From Candidatus Atribacteria bacterium 1244-E10-H5-B2 (GTDB lineage Bacteria; Atribacterota; JS1; SB-45; 34-128): a stretch of DNA of 5,579 nt. The notes under the pieces were generated by a model. That model was given only the letters and a program-made list of their open reading frames with translations. It had not been told where the DNA came from and did not search any database. The position numbers were made by a program, and so were the translations under genes. Positions 1 to 5,579 of this stretch are shown here, one piece after another. The stretch covers positions 1-5,579 of the forward strand of contig NMQN01000273.1 of NCBI GenBank assembly GCA_003575245.1, read 5' to 3'. Numbering within the stretch: the stretch's first letter is position 1; each line of letters begins with the position of its first letter.

Positions 1-2
1 GA

Positions 3-863
3 TACAGTGATAAACTCTGGGCGGTAATCTTTTTATCGCCTAATCTACTTGGATTTCTGGTTTTTATCCTCTGGCCTATAATTGCTTCTTTTGGTCTGAG
101 TTTTACTAGCTGGGATCTTTTAACTCCCATAAAATGGATCGGCCTGGAAAATTATAAGACATTAATCTCTGACCAGGTATTTTGGAAAGTATTATGGAAT
201 ACTATTTATTTTACTGTTGGTACTGTACCATTTGGGATAATCCTTTCACTTTTTTTAGCCATTGCTTTGAATCAGAAGATAAAGGGTATAAAAATATTTA
301 GAGCAGTTTATTTTTTGCCAGTAATTTCTTCTACGGTAGCTGTGGCTATTGTCTGGCAATGGTTATATAACCCGGAATTTGGATTATTAAATTATTTGCT
401 GAACTTAGTAGGCATAGATGGGCCGAGCTGGTTAGCCAGCATAACCTGGGCTATGCCGGCTGTAATCATAACCAGTATTTGGAGAGGAATTGGTTTTAAT
501 ATGTTACTGTTTTTAGCTGGTTTACAGGGTATTCCTGAAACATATTATGAAGCCGCGAAGATAGATGGTGCTAACTGGTGGGTACTGTTTAAAAATATAA
601 CGATACCCTTGCTTTCGCCGACAACATTTTTTGTAGTAATAATCTCTATTATTAATTCTTTCCAGGTATTTGATCAAATTTATGTTATGACTGGGGGTGG
701 ACCAGCTCGTTCTACTTCTGTTCTCGTCCATTATTTGTACCAAAATGCTTTCCAATATTTTAAAATGGGTTATGCCAGTGCAATTGGTTATGTATTATTT
801 TTCTTGGTATTTACAGTGACTCTAATCCAACTAAAGCGAGCAGAAAATTGGGTGTTTTACTAG
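3..863 (+). CDS. ABC sugar transporter permease, MalF/UgpA type (5' partial)
   Basis: This is an inner-membrane subunit of a carbohydrate ABC importer of the CUT1 class, which takes up oligosaccharides. The frame is open from the first full codon at position 3 and gives 286 visible residues. Relatives usually have about 290-310, so probably only a short N-terminal cytoplasmic tail is missing. An internal TTG at 267 lies within a membrane segment and is not the start. Hydrophobic segments lie at about residues 7-32, 66-88, 101-123, 150-173, 205-225 and 254-276, giving the six-helix layout of the family. The cytoplasmic EAA loop that docks the ATPase is at residues 183-190 (EAAKIDGA) and is followed by a conserved IPLL. 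The C-terminus ends in a short basic/aromatic tail typical of the family. The next permease starts 15 bases after the stop, so the two are cotranscribed and should form the heterodimeric channel. Similarity to AraP-like arabino-oligosaccharide permeases is inferred from the neighbouring hydrolases, not from a specificity motif. Confidence 0.93.
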   Translation, partial: YSDKLWAVIFLSPNLLGFLVFILWPIIASFGLSFTSWDLLTPIKWIGLENYKTLISDQVFWKVLWNTIYFTVGTVPFGIILSLFLAIALNQKIKGIKIFRAVYFLPVISSTVAVAIVWQWLYNPEFGLLNYLLNLVGIDGPSWLASITWAMPAVIITSIWRGIGFNMLLFLAGLQGIPETYYEAAKIDGANWWVLFKNITIPLLSPTTFFVVIISIINSFQVFDQIYVMTGGGPARSTSVLVHYLYQNAFQYFKMGYASAIGYVLFFLVFTVTLIQLKRAENWVFY

Positions 864-878
864 AAAAGGAGGGAGAAG

Positions 879-1709
879 ATGAGAAAAAAGGTCAATCAAC
901 GCTTACAAATAATATCATATGTAGTTCTTACTCTGGGAGCTATAACAATGGTATTACCGTTTTTATGGATGATTAGTACTTCATTAAAATCTTTAGGAGA
1001 AGTATTTGTTTTTCCTCCAACTTTTTTCGGAGAAAAAATAGTCTGGGGAAATTACCTAAAGGTAGCAGACCGTTTTCCTTTTGGCCTCTTTTTCTTAAAT
1101 AGCTTAAAGATTTCCTTTATAGTGGTGGTTGTTCAGTTATTTACCAGTGCTCTGGCCGGTTTTGCCTTTGCAAGACTTAAATTTCCTTTCCGGGACACAT
1201 TATTTGCTCTATATTTAGCAACCTTAATGATTCCCTATCATATTACTCTGGTACCTATTTTTGTTATTATGAGGTATTTTGGCTGGATTGACACACATTA
1301 TTCTCTTATAATCCCTAGTTTAGTTTCTGCCTTTGGTACCTTTTTAATGAGACAATTTTTTTTGACGATACCAAAAGAACTGGAAGATGCCGCTCGAATT
1401 GATGGCTGTACTCCTTTTGGAATATTCTGGCGCATTTTTCTCCCTTTGTCGAAACCAGCTTTGGCTACATTAGGTGTATTTATCTTTATGTTTACCTGGA
1501 ATGATTTTATTAGGCCACTTATATTTATAAATTCAATTTCTAAAATGACTATACCACTTGGATTATCAGCTATGCAGGGGATGTATTCTACTGATTGGCC
1601 AGTCTTAATGGCAGGTTCGATGATTAGTATTCTGCCAGTATTGGTTGCATTCTTACTTGCTCAGGAATATTTTGTTCGGGGTATAACTTTGTCTGGTCTA
1701 AAAGGTTAA
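879..1709 (+). CDS. ABC sugar transporter permease, MalG/UgpE type
   Basis: This is the second membrane subunit of the CUT1-type carbohydrate importer, partner of the permease just upstream. The protein has 276 residues, the normal length for MalG/UgpE/AraQ-like permeases. The ATG at 879 follows a near-perfect Shine-Dalgarno (AAGGAGG at 866-872, six bases before the ATG). Hydrophobic segments are at about residues 14-34, 75-98, 106-130, 142-163, 190-210 and 245-264. The ATPase-docking EAA loop appears as EDAARIDGC (residues 169-177), followed by FWRIFLPLSKPAL. This is the variant with D in place of the first E position, common in MalG-type subunits. The C-terminus has the conserved QEYFVRGITLSGLKG ending typical of the family. 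The 36-base gap to the GH127 gene has no terminator, so transport and hydrolysis genes appear to share one transcript. The sugar cannot be read from the permease itself; arabino-oligosaccharides are inferred from context. Confidence 0.95.
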   Translation: MRKKVNQRLQIISYVVLTLGAITMVLPFLWMISTSLKSLGEVFVFPPTFFGEKIVWGNYLKVADRFPFGLFFLNSLKISFIVVVVQLFTSALAGFAFARLKFPFRDTLFALYLATLMIPYHITLVPIFVIMRYFGWIDTHYSLIIPSLVSAFGTFLMRQFFLTIPKELEDAARIDGCTPFGIFWRIFLPLSKPALATLGVFIFMFTWNDFIRPLIFINSISKMTIPLGLSAMQGMYSTDWPVLMAGSMISILPVLVAFLLAQEYFVRGITLSGLKG

Positions 1710-1724
1710 TTTTTGATTAATTAT

Positions 1725-1738
1725 AAGGAAGAAGAGGT
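1725..1738 (+). promoter_or_regulatory. Ribosome binding site that sets the GH127 start at ATG 1746
   Basis: A purine-rich stretch (AAGGA at 1725-1729, GAGG at 1734-1737) sits upstream of the ATG at 1746, with eight bases between GAGG and the start codon. The reading frame also extends upstream to a TTG at 1713, which would add 11 residues. That TTG lies only three bases after the preceding stop codon and has no Shine-Dalgarno of its own. The purine tract would then lie inside the coding region. ATG 1746 is therefore preferred. Confidence 0.75.
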
Positions 1739-1745
1739 AAATAAT

Positions 1746-3704
1746 ATGACAGAAGACCATGCTAATTTAAAAGCAATGCCCTTAAAAAATGTCAAAATCA
1801 AGGGTGGCTTGTTGGGCCATAAAAATAAATTAGTTAGAAAAGAATTAATCCCTTATCTGTGGAAGGTATTAAATAATGAGATACCTGATGCAGACCCCAG
1901 TAATACTATTAAAAACTTTAAGATTGCAGCTGGTGAATCGGATGGTGAATTTGTCGGTATGGTTTTTCAAGATAGTGATGTAGCAAAATGGTTGGAAGCA
2001 GTAGCTTATCAATTAACTAGTAATCCAGATAAAGAACTGGAAAAATTGGCTGATAGTGTTATTGAGTTAATCGAGAAAGCCCAGCAACCCGATGGTTACC
2101 TGAATACATATTTTACCATAGCTGAACCAGATAAAAAGTGGACAAATCTGGCCGAGTGTCATGAATTATATTGTGCTGGTCATATGATGGAGGCAGCGGT
2201 AGCCTATTATCAAGCAACTGGGGAAAGGAAATTGCTTGATGTCATGATTCGTTTTGCAGATCTTATTAATGATAAATTTGGTACTGAACCTGGTAAATTA
2301 AAAGGGTACCCAGGACATCAGGAGATAGAACTGGCATTGATAAAACTTTATAAAGTAACTAATGATGAAAAATATTTGAAACTGGCTAAATATTTTATTG
2401 ATGAAAGAGGTCATAAACCTTATTATTTTGATAAAGAGTGGGAGAAAAGAGGCAAAAATAGTAACTGGCCTAATTTTAGAAAATTGGGTATGGATTATTT
2501 TCAAGCACATAAACCTGTAAGGGAACAGGAAGTTGCCTTAGGACATGCTGTTAGAGCATTGTATATGTATAGTGGGATGGCAGATATAGCAAGAGAAACA
2601 GGAGATAAGACTTTGGTTAAGGCCTGCCAGAGACTATGGGATAATATTACTAAAAAACAGATGTATATTACCGGTGGAGTAGGAACAAGTGGTTATGGTG
2701 AGTCATTTACTTTTGATTATGATCTTCCCAATGATACTGCTTATACCGAAACCTGTGCAGCTGTTGCGCTTGTTTTCTTTGCCCAGAGAATGCTTCATCT
2801 TGACGCTAAAGCTGAATATGTTGATGTTATGGAAAGAGCACTATATAACGGTGTTTTAAGCGGAATATCTGAAGATGGAAAGAATTTTTTCTATGTAAAT
2901 CCTCTGGAGGTTCAACCGAAAGTATGTGAAAAAAGGAATGATCATAAACATGTTAAACCAACTCGTCAAAAATGGTTTAACTGTGCTTGCTGTCCACCCA
3001 ATATTGCTCGCTTGCTGACATCAATAGGTAAATATATTTATTCTAATAATGATAAAGAGATTTATGTAAATTTATATACTGATAGTACTGCTGATTTTTA
3101 TATCAATAACAAGGATATTAGCCTTAAACAGAGAACAAATTATCCCTGGGAGAGTAAAATTGATTTGACTGTTACGACTAAAGAAATGGTTAAATTTACT
3201 CTTGCATTCAGAATCCCCGGGTGGTGTAAGGAAGCGGTGTTTAAAGTAAATAGTGAAAGTATTAGTATTGATAAAATAATAAATAAAGGCTATGTTTCTA
3301 TTGAACGTATATGGAATAATGGTGATACAGTTGAATTGATCTTGGATATGCCGGTTGAAAAAATATATGCCAATCCTCAGGTACGGGAAAGTATAGGTAA
3401 GGTCGCCTTACAAAGAGGTCCAATTATTTATTGTATGGAAGAAGTCGATAATGGTACTAATCTACCGGCAATATATCTTCCTGCTAATACCGAGTTCTCT
3501 GTAGAATATAGAGAAGACATACTGGGAGGAGTCATCGTTATAAGTGGTGAAGCTCTCAGACTTGATGATGCAAGCTGGACAGGTAATCTGTATCGTGCCA
3601 AAGAAATCAAATGTAAGCCCGTTAAAATTACAGCAGTTCCTTATTATGCCTGGGGTAATAGAGAAGTAGGGGAAATGTTGGTGTGGATAGGGGGAGGTTG
3701 TTAA
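1746..3704 (+). CDS. GH127 beta-L-arabinofuranosidase (DUF1680 family, HypBA1-like)
   Basis: This is a retaining glycoside hydrolase that removes terminal beta-L-arabinofuranose. In the founding member, Bifidobacterium longum HypBA1, the substrate is Araf-beta-1,2-Araf from plant hydroxyproline-rich glycoproteins. From ATG 1746 the protein has 652 residues, close to the 658 of HypBA1. Residues numbered from that ATG match the known active site in identity and spacing: acid/base Glu319 (GYGE), zinc ligands Glu335 and Cys337 (TETC), then Cys415, the expected nucleophile, and Cys416 in CACCPPN. These correspond to HypBA1 E322, E338, C340, C417 and C418. His139 (AECHELYC) and His267 (ALGHAVRA) occupy substrate-binding positions. 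The N-terminal two thirds fit the alpha/alpha barrel and the rest the beta-sandwich domains. There is no signal peptide, so the enzyme is cytoplasmic and acts on imported sugar. The family also contains enzymes on other substrates (for example 3-C-carboxy-5-deoxy-L-xylose), so the exact linkage is inferred; the adjacent GH51 gene favours arabinose. Confidence 0.9.
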   Translation: MTEDHANLKAMPLKNVKIKGGLLGHKNKLVRKELIPYLWKVLNNEIPDADPSNTIKNFKIAAGESDGEFVGMVFQDSDVAKWLEAVAYQLTSNPDKELEKLADSVIELIEKAQQPDGYLNTYFTIAEPDKKWTNLAECHELYCAGHMMEAAVAYYQATGERKLLDVMIRFADLINDKFGTEPGKLKGYPGHQEIELALIKLYKVTNDEKYLKLAKYFIDERGHKPYYFDKEWEKRGKNSNWPNFRKLGMDYFQAHKPVREQEVALGHAVRALYMYSGMADIARETGDKTLVKACQRLWDNITKKQMYITGGVGTSGYGESFTFDYDLPNDTAYTETCAAVALVFFAQRMLHLDAKAEYVDVMERALYNGVLSGISEDGKNFFYVNPLEVQPKVCEKRNDHKHVKPTRQKWFNCACCPPNIARLLTSIGKYIYSNNDKEIYVNLYTDSTADFYINNKDISLKQRTNYPWESKIDLTVTTKEMVKFTLAFRIPGWCKEAVFKVNSESISIDKIINKGYVSIERIWNNGDTVELILDMPVEKIYANPQVRESIGKVALQRGPIIYCMEEVDNGTNLPAIYLPANTEFSVEYREDILGGVIVISGEALRLDDASWTGNLYRAKEIKCKPVKITAVPYYAWGNREVGEMLVWIGGGC

Positions 3705-3731
3705 CAAAACTTTGGAATCCCACGTTTAAGA

Positions 3732-3753
3732 TATAATAATTTTATTTATTATA
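3732..3753 (+). other. AT-only inverted repeat in the GH127-GH51 gap
   Basis: TATAATAA (3732-3739) and TTATTATA (3746-3753) are perfect 8-base inverted arms around a 6-base loop. The repeat ends just before the GH51 Shine-Dalgarno AGGAGG (3756-3761). A TATAAT at 3732-3737 resembles a -10 box, but no convincing -35 lies 16-18 bases upstream: TTGGAA at 3712-3717 is too close and only partly matches. All pairs are A-T, so the hairpin would be weak and could be chance in AT-rich DNA. The 62-base gap is the longest between the operon genes. Confidence 0.35.
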
Positions 3754-3757
3754 ATAG

Positions 3758-5287
<1,530 letters not shown>

Positions 5288-5306
5288 TTGTAATTATAGA
5301 TATAAT

Positions 5307-5363
5307 GCCAATTTCGAACTGGCGTAAAAGGAATCGAATCCCGGCGGTCCGCTTTCTCGCCAG
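5307..5363. other. Overlapping short palindromes at the start of the GC-rich island
   Basis: GCCA (5307-5310) pairs with TGGC (5320-5323) around a TTCGAA core, giving a small imperfect hairpin. CTGGCG (5319-5324) is also exactly complementary to CGCCAG (5358-5363). Read on the minus strand, this second pairing can extend past one mismatch through AAAG/CTTT and an adjacent G-U pair. These alternatives compete with the 5341-5380 hairpin, so at most one fold forms at a time. The segment resembles part of a tRNA T-arm (TCGAATCC), but a complete tRNA is not present. Confidence 0.4.
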
Positions 5364-5380
5364 AGTTCTCGGATTGCCGG
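5341..5380 (+). repeat. GC-rich hairpin I, 11-pair stem
   Basis: CCGGCGGTCCG (5341-5351) pairs with CGGATTGCCGG (5370-5380). As + strand RNA this gives nine Watson-Crick pairs and two adjacent G-U pairs around an 18-base loop. The substitutions that break DNA complementarity remain pairable as + strand RNA but would be A-C mismatches in the minus-strand transcript, a slight hint that a + strand transcript matters. No T-run follows directly (TCCCCTGTCCCC comes next), so it is not a standard intrinsic terminator for the GH51 gene 53 bases upstream. Confidence 0.6.
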
Positions 5381-5382
5381 TC

Positions 5383-5423
5383 CCCTGTCCCCTTAAATAA
5401 ACGTTTTTTCAGAGGGGGCAGGG
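5383..5423 (+). repeat. GC-rich hairpin II, 10-pair stem
   Basis: CCCTGTCCCC (5383-5392) pairs with GGGGGCAGGG (5414-5423), with nine Watson-Crick pairs and one G-U pair, around a 21-base loop containing AAACGTTT and a run of six T. Only two bases separate it from hairpin I. The + strand continues with ATATAAAAAAATT and the minus strand with CCGG, so neither direction has the U-tract of a Rho-independent terminator. The GGGGACAGGG type of arm recalls intergenic REP-like palindromes, but a copy-number count would be needed to call it one. It may also block 3' exonucleases or act as a weak terminator for the arabinose operon. Confidence 0.55.
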
Positions 5424-5463
5424 ATATAAAAAAATTAGAGGTAATCAGTGGTGGTAAAAAACC

Positions 5464-5492
5464 TTGACATTTCTTACCCCTACCATTATAAT
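5464..5492 (+). promoter_or_regulatory. Consensus sigma-70/SigA-type promoter
   Basis: TTGACA (5464-5469) and TATAAT (5487-5492) are both exact consensus hexamers separated by exactly 17 bases. The predicted transcription start is about 5499, giving a leader of roughly 27 bases before ATG 5526. Such a perfect match is uncommon by chance and predicts strong transcription unless repressed. The inverted repeat lying across it suggests that it is repressed. Confidence 0.88.
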
Positions 5493-5521
5493 ATAAGTAG
5501 TAAGTTTAAAATGATAGGGGT
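5476..5521. promoter_or_regulatory. Operator-like inverted repeat straddling the -10 box
   Basis: ACCCCTACCAT (5476-5486) is the reverse complement of ATGATAGGGGT (5511-5521) at 10 of 11 positions. The left arm fills the spacer right up to the -10 box, and the right arm covers the Shine-Dalgarno (AGGGG, 5516-5520). The dyad centre (about 5498.5) falls almost on the predicted transcription start. The left arm would not be in the mRNA from this promoter, so a protein-binding operator is more likely than an RNA hairpin. If read through from upstream, however, the transcript could fold and hide the ribosome binding site. Confidence 0.6.
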
Positions 5522-5525
5522 CAAT

Positions 5526-5579
5526 ATGGCGGTTTATGACAGAGTAGATAAGCGTAGAAGGGCGTTAATTAACGCTCAA
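5526..5579 (+). CDS. Start of an unidentified gene, possibly a regulator (3' partial)
   Basis: The frame is open from ATG 5526 to the window end (18 codons, MAVYDRVDKRRRALINAQ). It is supported by the Shine-Dalgarno AGGGG (5516-5520, five bases away) and the consensus promoter upstream. An in-frame ATG at 5511 would add five residues but lacks a good ribosome binding site, so 5526 is preferred. The visible part is basic (DKRRR) followed by what may be the beginning of a helix. This is compatible with the start of a TetR-type or other helix-turn-helix protein, and an autorepressor would fit the operator-like repeat. The fragment is far too short for a family assignment, and that reading is a guess. 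Confidence 0.6.
   Translation, partial: MAVYDRVDKRRRALINAQ

Noticed and set aside
267..269. TTG as the start of the first permease
   Set aside because: The frame is open to the left edge and encodes the expected first two membrane helices, so this TTG is an internal leucine codon.
1713..1745. TTG start giving GH127 an extra 11 residues
   Set aside because: It begins three bases after the previous stop, has no ribosome binding site of its own, and the good purine tract precedes ATG 1746.
2298..3707. Open frames on the minus strand opposite the GH127 gene
   Set aside because: They lie wholly or almost wholly within a well-supported gene, have no ribosome binding sites I could identify, and encode low-complexity hydrophobic or serine-rich peptides without recognisable motifs. 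They are shadows of the coding strand.
3712..3737. Internal promoter before GH51 (TTGGAA then TATAAT)
   Set aside because: The spacing is only 14 bases and the -35 candidate matches four of six positions. The -10 is one of many AT-rich hexamers in this gap.
5307..5351. Possible tRNA or tmRNA 3' end on either strand (TCGAATCC and a GCCA-like end)
   Set aside because: On the minus strand only 12 bases lie between the T-loop-like TTCGATT and the end of the CCA-like tail, against the 16 needed. The T-stem does not pair properly, and no matching acceptor, D-arm or anticodon arm is present.
5383..5430. Rho-independent terminator for the arabinose operon
   Set aside because: The stem is strong, but the bases after it are ATATAAAAAAATT on the + strand and CCGG on the minus strand. 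The six-T run is in the loop, not after the stem.

Overview
The window is a piece of an AT-rich genome with compact same-strand genes, short gaps and strong purine-rich ribosome binding sites. This is typical of a low-GC anaerobic Bacillota (Clostridia or Halanaerobiales-like). The placement rests on composition, gene style and general protein resemblance only, so it is tentative below phylum level.

Positions 3-5287 carry four genes, all on the + strand. They read as the downstream part of a sugar uptake and degradation operon. A MalF/UgpA-type ABC permease, missing only its extreme N-terminus, is followed 15 bases later by a MalG/UgpE-type permease. Both have an intact EAA loop for docking the ATPase. 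A GH127 beta-L-arabinofuranosidase with a complete Cys/Glu zinc active site follows, then a GH51 alpha-L-arabinofuranosidase with both catalytic glutamates. Neither hydrolase has a signal peptide. The simplest reading is import of short arabinose-containing oligosaccharides by a CUT1-type transporter, with alpha- and beta-linked L-arabinofuranose released in the cytoplasm. The substrate-binding protein is probably upstream, outside the window. No ATPase gene is visible, and it may be upstream or shared with other transporters.

Positions 5288-5463 hold no gene that I can support. They contain a GC-rich, strongly palindromic island (about 5307-5423) unlike the AT-rich surroundings. It has two consecutive hairpins without the U-tract of an ordinary terminator, and looks like a REP/MITE-type intergenic repeat or a structured 3' end.

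Positions 5464-5579 begin a new transcription unit. A promoter with both boxes at full consensus and 17-base spacing is straddled by an 11-base inverted repeat (10 of 11 positions matching) centred near the predicted transcription start. It precedes the first 18 codons of a gene cut by the window end. This looks like a strong promoter under tight repression. The short basic N-terminus is compatible with a DNA-binding regulator, but that is only a guess.

No wholly new system was found. The points most worth a second look are the paired alpha/beta arabinofuranosidases with a dedicated importer, the palindromic island, and the operator-like dyad on the consensus promoter.
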